Shown here in pieces: positions 22,061-32,421 of a stretch of DNA of 64,000 nucleotides (position 1 is the stretch's first letter; each line of letters starts with the position of its first letter). The notes under the pieces were generated by a model. The model had not been told where the DNA came from and made no database searches. It worked only from the letters and a program-made list of their open reading frames with translations. The position numbers were made by a program, and so were the translations under genes. The DNA is from Lasiosphaeria ovina (lineage: Eukaryota; Ascomycota; Sordariomycetes; Sordariales; Lasiosphaeriaceae). The stretch lies in the NCBI GenBank assembly GCA_033439765.1, contig JAULSN010000007.1, positions 1,054,001-1,118,000 of the forward strand, in the 5' to 3' direction.

Positions 22061-22124
22061 CCCTGGTCCCCCAATTCCCTAGTCCCTCGATACCCTAGTT
22101 CCTCGATACCCTAGTTCCCAAACT
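22061..22124. repeat. 16-bp tandem repeat (four imperfect units)
   Basis: Units at 22061-22076, 22077-22092, 22093-22108 and 22109-22124. The middle two read CCCTAGTCCCTCGATA and CCCTAGTTCCTCGATA; the outer ones are diverged. The repeat lies just beyond the 3' end of the retroelement relic reading frame. Confidence 0.7.
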
Positions 22125-22157
22125 CCCCGATTCCCCAAAGCCAAGCAAGTTCTCCAT

Positions 22158-24113
22158 CTAAGCCCATCGCGAGGCCTTCAGGCCCTTGGCTCCCTCCGAC
22201 ATTTCGTTAACCACCTTGACGACGACACCATCAAGGATTGTGGCGGCGGCGGTGTTGGCAGCCGAGTCTTCCGTGGTGGTGTCCGGGTCAGCCTCGCCAC
22301 CCATGATGTTGTTGTCGGTCGAGGCGTCGGCCATGCTGGTGTCAGCGTCAGCCTCACCTGCCATGTTGGTGTCGTTCGAGGCGTTAGTGGGTGCGGTTTC
22401 AGCGTTGCTGGGGGCCGTGGCCCAGCGCGAGGCGGCCAGGCCATCACCCCTCTCGACGCCGCCAGGCCATGGCCCAGCGTGACGCGGCAAGGCCATCGCC
22501 CATCGTGACGCGGCAAGGCAATCACCCAACGGGAGGCAGCGAGGCCATTGGACCCAGTCGGTATGTTGTTGGTGACGCGGTACTGTTGGCCAGCGGGGTC
22601 AAAAATTGGTGGTGGCGGCAGTGGTGGCGGCGGCAGTGGTGGTGACGGCGGTGGTCCGCGAGTTCTTTCTGGCCGACGAGTGGCGATATCCGGCCATTGC
22701 GATGTTGGAGGGCAATCTCGCCCTGATATCCCTCTCCCAGTGCTCGCTGTACGATCTGTAACTTATCGATCAACTTCTTAAGGACTTCCTTTGCTGGGGT
22801 ATCCGGGTTCTCTTCGCGCACTCGTTCGAAGGTGAGGGTCGTCCAGTCTAAGTAATATTCAGCATGGTTGAGACTGGTATTAAAATGAGTATCGAGAAGA
22901 TTGTATATCTCGTCCCATCGCTTTCTGGGTCCAATGATGTTAAGGTAGAAGTCTTCCGCGCGCTCGAATAAGATGTCCGGAAAAACCGCGTGGTACATGT
23001 CCTCACCGATCTCGAATCTCTTATAGACCGAGATGAAGTGCTTGGTCTTATCTACCAGGATGTCGTACGGTTTTCCTGTATAGTTGCGCGATGGCTTCCA
23101 TGCCTTTATGAATGCCGATACCTTCCTTGGATCTGTGTACCCTCTCGGGATGATACGAGTTGGGGGGACGTCCATATATTGAACGTACGGAGTCTGCGAA
23201 GACGCTCTCTCGCTATTATTGCACGTCTGGGGAAATGGTACGGACGATGGGTGGCGATATCCCTAGTGCTGGTGATTGACTAAAGGAGACTGGTGATTGA
23301 CCAAAGGAGACTGACGGGGACCTTGTCCTTCGTCATGATGCTCGCGCGGATAACGGAAACCTCGTTCCTCGCCTCTCGCACAGTTCGTGCCTCCTCCCTC
23401 TACTGACTGCTCAAGTACGTCCTGATGATTACGCGGATTGTCACGGCACGGCCGAACCCTAGCTACAAGCCCTAATGTGAAGGCCCCGCTCCTCCCAATC
23501 GGGACTAGCGCTACGACCCCGCACACCACCACAAAACCGGAAGCCTGCAGGGCCCGCAGACTTCTTCCTTTCCTCTTTCTTTCTTTAGCTTAGTTATTTA
23601 CGAATATAGCCATTTCTTACTTGCAGCATTGTCTCTTGATATGCCTGCCTTCACACGGATCGCGAGTTCCGCAGAGCTGGAGGTTCGGGGGTGGCACCTC
23701 CTTTACCTCTTGGGACTCTTCTCGCGCGGTCGGGTTCAATAGGTTAAAGAACTTTTCCGACATCGATTTTCCCGTAGTCGGGAGCTTCTTTCCTTCCAGG
23801 ATCTAAAGGAGTCGCTTCTTGAATATGCGATTCACTTGGTTGAAGTGTACTGGGGTCCATCCTTAAAGTCTTCGCGAAACAAGTCGTGCAATCCATAAGG
23901 GGGAAAGTCGATCCAGATATACTCCATCATAACATGGGCGAAGTACGTAGTGGCCTCCTTATCCTCAATTGGTTTCGTGAGGTCTGAGGTGGTATTCCAA
24001 TGACCGAAGTCGATATGTTATTTCCAGACGCTCTGTAGGATGCCGCTGGCTTCCCAGATCCCTTCCAGGTCCTCTCCCGGGTCGTGCGACGACGATGCTT
24101 CTGCCATCTTGGG
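22158..24113 (-). mobile_element. Decayed LTR-retrotransposon gag region
   Basis: Minus-strand gag-like coding from about 24113 (MAEASSSHDPGEDLEG) to 22158 (stop). The clearest block (23175-22650) contains RKVSAFIKAW, RAEDFYLNIIGPRKRWDEIY, HAEYYLDWTTLTFERVREEN and DKLQIVQRALG, the pattern of fungal Ty3/Gypsy-type gag proteins. The frame is broken: a TAA after ILQSVWK, a TGA after YTSTK, a frame change into an FNQVNRIFKKRLL segment, and TAG where Gln is expected before ILEGKK. The C-terminal part is diluted by minisatellites and an acidic repeat (GEADADTSMADAS). No reverse transcriptase, integrase or clear LTR pair is visible, so the element is a relic. Confidence 0.72.
22431..22555. repeat. 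26-bp minisatellite
   Basis: Four full 26-bp units (22431-22456, 22457-22482, 22483-22508, 22509-22534) and a partial fifth, each containing a GGC(C/A)AGGC(C/A)AT core. A 26-bp period is not a multiple of three, so successive copies shift reading frame within the gag relic. Confidence 0.8.
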
Positions 24114-24640
24114 AGTTTTGGCAGATTGGGGTTTGGTAGGTAAGGAAGTTAGTTGGTAGAGGTCGTGCGATGGTGTTGAGAGTTCGTGCGATGATGTTAC
24201 TCGAAGCGCGCTTGATAAAGGAAGTAGAAGTGCGTCGAGGAGGTGTGGTGGTGAAGAAGTGTGGTGGTGAGAAAACTTCTGTAGAGTGGAAGAAGCTTGG
24301 TGGTGGATGTAAGGAAGCAGAAATTCAGGAAGTGTCCGGGGAGAGCAACGAAAATTTATAGCCGCCTTTTTTTGGCAGACGGGAGTTTTCCCCAGGCACA
24401 TGACCCGGTCAACATGCTAACAACAGGCTTGTAAAGTGTACAATTATTTAAGGGCATGATAATAAACCGTACGCCTACGCCGAATCCCCACCCATAAGCT
24501 CCTCTCTAAGGTCGTCCTCTTTTCCCAGAAAGATAGTAGTACTTATATACTTTTTCTGAGATTTCTAACTTCTAGGAGTAATAACCGCAGTTTGTCATCA
24601 CATAATCAATTGTCGTTTGTTTTCTTGTTTTTTTGTTTGC
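24114..24640. other. 5' flank of the retroelement relic
   Basis: Upstream side of the minus-strand gag. It should contain the 5' untranslated part or an LTR remnant, but no direct repeat partner is found within the window. The part from 24420 to 24620 is AT-rich. Confidence 0.35.
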
Positions 24641-24717
24641 CGTTGTTGTTGTGGTACATTTTGTCTTTTCAATCTTGATACTTTGGGCTAGCGAGGTAAG
24701 AGAAACAAGCTTCCTAC

Positions 24718-25145
24718 ACCTCCATCGCCACCATCCCCGGCCAGAGTTACGGAGACAGCAGCATCGAGCTGCAGACCCTCATGCCAGTCGACCATCGACC
24801 GAACCGCAAAGAGACTACTGTGGTCTCAAAAGCGCACCGTCTGTTCTCCGGGGACGCGCCCTTCGAAACTTCGCCAGACGAGACCGCTCACAGCACAGAG
24901 AGACAGCAGACGAAGAAGACGAAGAGAAGCTACTGGCTGCCGCCGACACCGAAACCAGAGCGCGCCTCCACCGCGTGCAAGTAACCAGACAGAAGCTCCG
25001 GTGGGGCGAGGTCGGATCCATGCCGGCCGAGTGGCACGCCCAGTTCGCTGCCGACTTTCGGGGCGACGACGCCGTGGGGCATCTTAGGTTTGACACGGCT
25101 GCGCAGGTGATTCGGCGGCCTCGGAAAGGGGCTTATTACGCCTAG
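24718..25145 (+). CDS. Hypothetical protein, 3' part only, start unresolved
   Basis: An open frame ending at 25145 codes for a charged region (TADEEDEEKLLAAADTETR) followed by a compact segment with WGEVGSMPAEWHAQF, FRGDDAVGHLRFDTAAQ and a basic tail ending KGAYYA. The composition looks protein-like and the frame has no stop from about 24633. No ATG lies in this frame, so a 5' exon or a non-ATG relic must be assumed; a GTAAGA at 24696 could be a donor in another frame. I do not recognise the family, and it may be a pseudogene. Confidence 0.33.
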
Positions 25146-26933
25146 TTTTGGACATACCAGGTGTTTCTTTTTATTGATACGTCTTGGTTGAGGTTGGGAA
25201 AAGAATTTCATATAATGGGATTAAACTGCCTAGGATAGTAGGGTTTTATTATCATTGCAGGTACATACATTGACAGAGAGACACGAACAGGGACGGTCCC
25301 TTACGCCGAGTTTCGGTCCTCCACCATCCAACGAATCTCACACCCTGCTCGGCAAATTTCAAGCCGTTAGTGTAAGCCATTGCAACGACGGTAGAGCCGT
25401 AACAAACTACAAGTTCCAGGGAAATTCTATACAAAATCCACTTCTTAATATAAATTTCAGGACACCCCTGGGGCAGCTTCCACCGGAAATACTAGGTGGT
25501 TTTAGTACTCAAACTCGCCGTCTCCCCATCTCTCGCTAAATCAGAGACACCCTTATGTACCAGCTACAGTCAAGTGGAAGGGAAGACCGGCAGTTTCGTA
25601 TCGCGCCAAGGATCTAATTATGCTCACTGCGGCGGCTATGAAAACTGGCACCGCCAGTAAATGCCTCGATCTCCGTCTTCATTCGCCGCCTACCTCAAAT
25701 ACAACAAAGACCTTCAAGCCAATCGACCAGTTGAATGAAAAATGTCATGGCATGGATTGACTAGCTGTTTTTTGCAGGCGATACGGCAGTGCCGCACTAC
25801 CCGAATATGTTTCCCTGACTAGTGAATCTATTCACTGGTCATGGGCCACATCGTTGGCATCCGGGCCGAAGCAAGATATGCTGTGAAACGCCAGCCAGAG
25901 CTCCCTACCCCATCTCCAGCACCACGTGCACGCGACGATATTGCGGCTGGGTAATGTCTCCGGGTTAGGGCCTGACAACTCTCACACGGCCAAGACCTAC
26001 GTCGTAAATCGGCAATACTCGACTACATGCACCGAGGGCGGCCAGGCCAGGCCTCGGCTCCGCGTCTTGGCACTATCCACGGGCATCGAGTCGAGGGGAT
26101 CGAGTTGCACAGCGGCATCCCTGCGGACGTGGCGCCATGCAAGCTGGCTTGAGGCTATGTTCAGCGAGGCGGCGCGAGCTGACTGGACGGGCCCGGGGCG
26201 CCCTGCGATTCGCGGCCCGTCGCGGCTAAACATTGCCTTGGGGCCTCACCGCCAAAACGGAGGGCCCTTTGGACGCCAACACTTTTATGTGAGGTGTCTA
26301 ATTATATATATAGATATAGACTGGTGCCCTAGTTGTAACATGACATTGATAGACCAGCTGTTGGCTTTGCAGGAGAGTGCAACCTCGCCGAGGACGCCTC
26401 GCCGCCGGCACATCGAGCATCGACAGGGACCGCGATAGCGACGCTGCACTGCGAGATGGGTCCAAGGCCGCCAATATTTCTCCTGAGGATCCCTCAGCCT
26501 TCGATGCAACCTTGGAATGATTACCTCTCAGTCCACTTTGTAAGCGGTCCTTTTGCTCGGATGCTACGTTGTCCTGAGCAGTTTTCAGAGCTTGATTCAT
26601 TTGCTCTCATTTGAAGGAAATGGGGCTCTTATATGAGTATTTCATTCTCTCAAATTGAAGCCATTTAGGTGGTCAGCTATCATAGTTGATTGAATCAACA
26701 GATCGAGCCTAATTAACCAAGGCGTAGTTTTAGTAGAATTCAAAAATGGGGATTTAAACGATCCAAAGCAGGGGGAAAATACGCTCTTCACTCTTGAGAC
26801 GAGGCAGAAACCTGTATAAGTCAGGCCTGCCCATCCCGTACCGTATCGCGCCTAATAAGGTCTCGGATCTCCTTGGATCTGCCACAAATACTCATCTTGC
26901 AACACTTCGATATCCCTCCAACACACAGCAACA
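25146..26933. other. Intergenic, nothing recognised until a promoter
   Basis: Only chance frames are seen. The last ~100 bp before 26934, containing GTATAAGTC at about 26814-26822, form the likely promoter and leader of the DUF4360 gene. Confidence 0.5.
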
Positions 26934-27760
26934 ATGCGCTTCCTGGCAACCCTCGGCCTGTGCACGGTAGTCGCCGCCGGACTCATCGTGCCGCAGAATG
27001 TGCCCCAGACAGTCCGGGTGCTCGGCGTGTCGCTGCTGGGGTCGGGCTGCCCGGCCGGCAGCGCCGACGTGCAGATCGACGGCACCAAGACGCTGATGGA
27101 AGTCACCTTCTCCAGCTACATTGTGCAGACGGGGCCGGGCACCATGGCCGCCGACTGGCGCAAGAACTGCAAGCTGACGCTCAACCTAGGGTTCGACGAG
27201 GGCTTCCAGTGCGTTGCCTTTTCTCCCCCACCTGCCTGCCTCTGAGTTGTCAGGTAGGTACTGTACTGTACTGACCTACCTGCCAGGTTCGCCACCATGG
27301 CCACGGACATGACGGGGTTCGCGCAGATCCCCGCGGGCTCGCACGGGACGTGCTCCAACACGTTCGACTTCACGGGCGTGCAGGGGCAGACGGCCTTCTC
27401 GACGCGCCTCGACGGCGCGCGCGAGGGCCCCTTCACGCTGCACTCGGACACGGACGCCACCAGCTGGTCGCAGTGCGGTGGCACCACGGCCATCATGAAC
27501 ATGAACACGCAGTGCAACATCTCGCCGACGCAGCAGCAGGCGCTGATTGCGGTGAGCCCCCCCCCCCCCCCCCCCCCCCCCTTTTTTTTTTTTTTTTTTT
27601 GCCCTTTAATTCTGTCTCGCCCGTCGTCTGGTGCTTCTCGATGCCGCGGATCAACCATACGCTCGATGCTAACGGTGAATTTTACCACCTCAAACAGGTC
27701 GATCGCATCAGCGGCAAGATCACGGTCAACGTCTCGGTCGCCTGGCGGAGGTGCAATTAG
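26934..27760 (+). CDS. Secreted DUF4360-family protein
   Basis: Predicted 200-aa protein in three exons (26934-27208, 27287-27551, 27698-27760), all in frame. It starts MRFLATLGLCTVVAAGL, a clear secretion signal of about 16-18 residues. The mature part follows the DUF4360 pattern: GSGCPAGSADVQ, FSSYIVQTGPG, a NCKL cysteine strand, SHGTCSNTFDF, and a WSQCGG...TAIMNMNTQCN segment, ending VSVAWRRCN. The conserved cysteines suggest disulfides in the extracellular product. The function of DUF4360 proteins is not established. Intron 2 carries long pure C and T runs. No neighbour suggests a pathway. Confidence 0.88.
27557..27600 (+). repeat. Homopolymer block C25-T19 inside an intron
   Basis: Immediately after the GTGAG donor of intron 2 of the DUF4360 gene come 25 consecutive C and then 19 consecutive T. 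The run is extreme for this window. Its length is likely to be unstable or mis-assembled. Confidence 0.9.
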
Positions 27761-27980
27761 CGAATCGGAAGAGACTTGGGGCATGCATCTCGAACTGGGG
27801 TCCTGACAGACATATCTATAATTAGCTTTCTATTCTCATTGTGTCGTATGAACATGCTGCTCCCAATACCCTCGCGCGGCAATCCCTCGGCTCGCACAAG
27901 TTACATTGTGTGATTGCTTGATCCTCTGCACACTCCAGACCCCCATCTCCAACGCTACCCCCCGACCCCCCCCCGGGCCC

Positions 27981-28669
27981 CTACTTAGCCGCACCGTCCT
28001 TGATGTAGTCAGTCCCCTTGCTATTGAACCGCGCCGGCTCGTGCGCGATAGCCCAGTCGGCGTCGTTAGTACCCATAACGCGGTATAGCAAGTCGAGTAT
28101 ATCGCGCTACGATGCTAGGAAGCTACTGGCGTATAGCGGCCGGTCGAAGCACTAAGACATGGTGGTAATGGCCGGGTAGGTGTCGTGGATATGGCGTAGT
28201 ATATATAGCGAAGCGTCGCTGTTGAGCGTGTTGGCGCGGTACGTATCGTTATAGACATCGGAGCCGTAGAAGTTGAGCATGACGTGTGGCACGCCGGCCT
28301 TAGCCGCCGCCGCCGCTAGCAGCTTGTCCTATAGCTGGCCCGCGGCCTAGATCGATACGGCGATGACGAGGAATTGCTGGCCCTGGAGTGTTGCCACCAG
28401 CGTCTCTTCGTTATTGTAGTCGACTACGGCCGTCTGGACGCCGGCCGGGAGAGAGTCGGCGCAGTACGGACCAGAGCCGTCGCCATGTGCTTGCCCGTCT
28501 TGACCACTTCCTCAGTCAGGATGCGGCCGAGGTTGCCGCTCGCCTGTGAGAGAATTGTCAGTGGTTGCCCTAGGTATGGCCTGAGGCTAGGCGATAGTGA
28601 GACGTCAGGACTGTGTCAGTGATCACTCACACCGGCAATAGCAACTCGCTCGATGCGGTTGTCGGACAT
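27981..28669 (-). pseudogene. NmrA-like NAD(P)-binding gene, decayed
   Basis: It starts MSDNRIERVAIAG at 28669, followed by a GTGAGT intron and then ASGNLGRILTEEVVK, which completes a Rossmann GxxGxxG motif. After a frame change near 28460 comes AVVDYNNEETLVATLQGQQF, a typical NmrA/isoflavone-reductase strand, then AAAKAGVPHVMLNFYGSDVY. The middle and much of the substrate domain are missing. Stops interrupt the frame: TAG after VIAVSI, TAG after AAGQL, TAG after TTMS, and TAG inside SFLAS-RD. At least two of these replace an expected CAG. The final segment (VMGTNDADWAIAHEPARF) ends at TAG 27983-27981. The pattern suits RIP-type C-to-T change followed by deletion. Confidence 0.8.
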
Positions 28670-29563
28670 GATGAGTTGGGAGGTGCAAAAGTGGGCAGTA
28701 GTAAGCGATAAAGACGAAAGAGGGTTGGTTGAGTGAGATGCAAGTTGATGTAGCGAGGTACCCATCGTCAAACCCGAGCCCGAGCCACGAAAAAAATAAA
28801 AATAACAATTACTGATATTTCAGCATGTCTACTTGAAAAAGCAATCGGGCTGATTCCTTGCTCCTCCGCGGCAAAGCTTCCCGGAAATGCGGGAGATGCT
28901 GAGAGTACACGCACGGTGTATGGTGCTCGCTCAGGGCGGCTGATGCATCTAGCCAATGCCCAAACCCAAGGGAGTGTGGGCCTAGGATGACGTAGTCACG
29001 GTACGGCGAGGGGAGGCGAGATCTCGTCACGCTTGTTGGTTCGTGGTTTGGCTTGTGTTTCTTATCTCGGCGAGGCTCAGGGCCCACAGGTGCCCCCTAG
29101 ACCAGGGGGTTTGACTAGGGACGAGGGAGAGACTGAAGATTCAGGAGAAATGGACAATGGAAAATGGACAAAGCCCAAGATTGGATGGACGCAAGTGCCA
29201 GGAGCTCTCGCCTAATCACGTCAAGCCTGTCGTCTCGGCTGAGCAGCCAAGCTCAATTTGACACTCGGGGGCCATAGCCAGGGCTGAGGGGCCAACCATG
29301 TCTTTACCAGAAGATGCGAGCTATCCCCACGATATTCGAGGTATATAAGAACCTGGAGATCTGCTGAAATACACAATCCGAAGACTGGCACAGCAACTCA
29401 CTCTTACCCAACATCATCTTCCTCATTTTGCTCCTGGCGAGTAATACCGGCATTTCTTCCACGCTTGAGCGTTACTTTTGTTCATTGATTTACCGCTTCC
29501 ATTTGATCTCTCAGATATATTTTGTCTTTTTACCTAATCCAAGTCCAATCCGGCAAGAAAACG
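28670..29563. other. Intergenic, no gene seen
   Basis: Nothing coding is recognised. A GTATATAAG motif at about 29340-29348, 220 bp before the next ATG, is a plausible TATA element for the proline-rich orphan gene. Confidence 0.45.
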
Positions 29564-29928
29564 ATGTCTGGTCTTTTTGGACGTTTAGTAAAATCACCAA
29601 AATTGTCCCAATCACAGCAAGGGCCACCACCACCACCACCACCACCACCGCTCAGACTCTATCGCGTTTCTTACGACGACTGCGATGAAGACTTCAAAAA
29701 CTGGAACAGACATTCGGGGATGGTGCTAGTGAATCGCGCGGTGAGTGCAAACCTTCACTAACATGCCGAGTGTATGGAGCTAATTAATGTGTGAAGTATA
29801 TTGTGAATGCTTGGGTGACAGCCTATGGTAGCAAAAGCAACCAGATAACCCGGGACAAGAAGGCAATGGACCGCGTAGCATATTTATTCGGGCGGGCGAG
29901 GCGGGGTTCCGGGATTATGAGGCACTAG
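29564..29928 (+). CDS. Small proline-rich orphan protein, 102 aa
   Basis: Two exons (29564-29740 and 29797-29928) joined in phase 0 by a short GTGAGT...AAG intron containing CACTAAC. The product opens MSGLFGRLVKS, then a run of nine prolines encoded by a CCA repeat (29624-29649), then LYRVSYDDCDEDFKNWNRHS and a basic, helical C-terminus (RDKKAMDRVAYLFGRARR). No signal peptide, membrane segment or known domain is seen. The intact splice frame and a TATA-like motif upstream support a real gene, but expression is unproven and the acceptor (GAAG) is not ideal. Confidence 0.55.
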
Positions 29929-32421
29929 CTCTAGGGCGGAGCGTCGTCCGAGGGTAGGTGCTCGTGCTGGACTATCCTGACCCTGTCTTCTAGGTGACGA
30001 GGGAGGCATGGGGTAACGAGGCGGATACTTGGAGAAGGTCACGCTTCTTGGCTTCATTCTTGTTGTCGTCTATGTTGGCGACATGAGCTTAGCGTCGGTT
30101 TGGATTGGAACCGGGAGAGGCCCGAGGGGCGGCTGCCTAGCGTGACGCGCTGAGGTCCTTTGAATCGAGAGGGTGGGAGGGACATGACGCTGGCAAGCTT
30201 TGCGTCTTGTCCATCTTCGTTAGAAAGGTTGCCGGGAGTTCCAGGCACCTAATTAAGTGACTTGGTCATGGGGGCGGCCGTCGTCTCCCATGGTTTCAAT
30301 AATCCCTCGAATAATAGTCTTCAAATGATGATAACTAGGATTTGAGATTGTAGCGCTTATATTGCATTTCCGTAATAAACTGATATGATTGACTACGTAA
30401 CTATTTCTGAGGAAACGATCGTACCAAACTAATGTCGGAAAACAAGTCGCCATGACCACGCCCTACTGTAATTAACAAGAAAAGGAGCAAATATGCAGCT
30501 CAAACTCAGTGATTGCTTGCAAAACGGTCATGGACCGAACAGCCAAGGCCGACATATAATAAAGTTCCTACGCTGCTCTATGGTAGGTAAAAGATCCGAA
30601 ACTGATTTAGAACGTCCGAGTAACGTTGAATGTCTTGGACGGGAAGATATGGCGTACTGTAGATTGATAAGATAAAGGGTTTCTGTACGGGATATGGTGG
30701 GGCTGAGAAACCAATGATAGTGCCGCTGAATGAACCCTGCTTACGCTAGCTCCGCCGATGCGGAGTGGGCCGGCCCAACAACTTGAGACGACAAGCGCCT
30801 GTATGCGGAAATTGAAATACCGTGGGTTTTCCGTATTATCGATGTGGACGTATCGAAATGTGCCTTCCCGCATCGAGCAACGATCGGCATGCCGGGTCCC
30901 AGAGGGACAAAAAATAAGCGTTCTCAAAAAGCTACGCAAATCACAGACAGTCTGAGGCTGAAACCCGTCGTGTCAGGGCCGAGAGTTGTGAACAAAAAGA
31001 GGTGACGTGACGGGCTTTGGCTTTTTTGGACCTCGCTATGTCGATTTCGAGATGCAACGCACGGCGCGCGATGGCAGCGCGTCCGCGTCCCGTCGTTGTT
31101 GAAATTGGCAGGTACCCCCAACTCCTGATCCTAGCACACGGGCCCCGATGGCGAGGCCAAGCGTTTTCCTAGTTCTACTCGAGTAGTCGAAAAGGACAGT
31201 CTGGGGTGACACTCGCTCCTGTCTTTTGACTGGCCAAGCAACCGGGGACCTCGATTCGGCATCTCACGCGTCATGCTCGATGACGTAGCAGCCTGCCGCC
31301 CCTTCCAAGGCCACGACCGGCCGACCACGCCAGCCCGACAGCCCACCAGCAGGCAACAGTCAGGGGCCTTCGCGGGCCCTCTCGCGGGGTCCACGGCTGC
31401 ACTGCACTTGTTGTCTGCTGAGGTGTGCGTAAGTGCGTGCACCACAGGATACCGTCATGAAACCGTGTTGCCAGAGGTCGTCGGCGGCTGGGGCCGTCAG
31501 CTACGGGCTCTGCGCTGTATGCTGCGGGTGTGCTGAGCCGTGCGGCGCTTCATTTCGCTCAGATGGATCTTCCAGCTGCGCCCAATACGGGATACCCTCC
31601 CTTCCCTTCCTTCCTTACTCCCTGCTCGTACCTTCCAGGTTACCGTCCCGCTGGGCAGTACCTAGCTACTTTGCTCTACGGGGACCTACCCCCCTAACTT
31701 CTTAGGGCAAGACCCAGCCGGATCACCCTGGACCCTGTGGCCCACCCCTTCCATCTTTCCCACCCATCGCGCTCCTTACTCGGGCAGCCGTCATCGCAAC
31801 CTACAACGACAAGAGACGAGGAGCACCTCCACCGCCACAGGGCCGATCTCGTGCTCAAGTAGGCTGTTCACGCGCCGTCCAGCAGACAGCGGCCGGTTCC
31901 AACTGGCTACTAGCGATTGCCAACTACTTGCCCGCTGCTCGACCGGTCGCGGGAATTTTCTCGGTGACCAGCCATATACGACGGATTGCATCTTGGCTGG
32001 CCTTTGGGCACCCCCGCCTGCCCGCCCGGACTCACTCGCGTGCTTCCCTCCTCGCCGGCTGCCCTGTCTCCTCCCTGGTTGGCCACTCGGATCCGCTGCC
32101 TTGTGTTTCTCGTGGCTTCCACCGAGTCTGTAGGCCCCCTCCCCCCGCCGCCGGGATAATCTGCTGCCACGCCCCGCCGCCACGCACTCTGCCATGTCTG
32201 GGACGATAACCCCGCCGTTGTCAAACAAAACACCGTCTGGCCTCGGTCTGCTTTCCCTTGGCCTCCGCCACCCCCTATATTCTCATGTCCATGTGTCCGA
32301 TTCCAGGAGTGCACGACACCGTACACAGCGACGTCGCTGGGCTCGTAGGGTGCCCCTGAACCGGGCTGGCTGACAACTGCCCGGACGTCCCCTCAGATTC
32401 CTGCTCCGGCCGGAGGAGAAG
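29929..32421. other. Long intergenic region, upstream side of a regulator
   Basis: No convincing gene. The part from 31.2 to 32.4 kb is GC-rich and pyrimidine-rich and probably forms the promoter and leader of the Zn2Cys6 gene that starts at 32422. Several overlapping open frames there (31791-32326) have no domain. Confidence 0.5.

Larger units (their letters stand above)
20360..22157. other. Repeat- and relic-bearing intergenic region
   Basis: It contains a G13 run (20413-20425), a possible coding relic (21300-21480), dispersed repeat copy B (21516-21725) and a 16-bp tandem repeat (22061-22124). The remainder has no supported gene. Confidence 0.5.

Noticed and set aside
25926..26438. 170-codon plus-strand open frame
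   Set aside because: No family resemblance; overlapped by minus-strand frames of similar length.
31791..32326. Overlapping minus-strand open frames of 138-145 codons
   Set aside because: Low-complexity Arg/Gly/Ser composition in the GC-rich leader of the Zn2Cys6 gene; both frames cannot be coding and neither matches a family.
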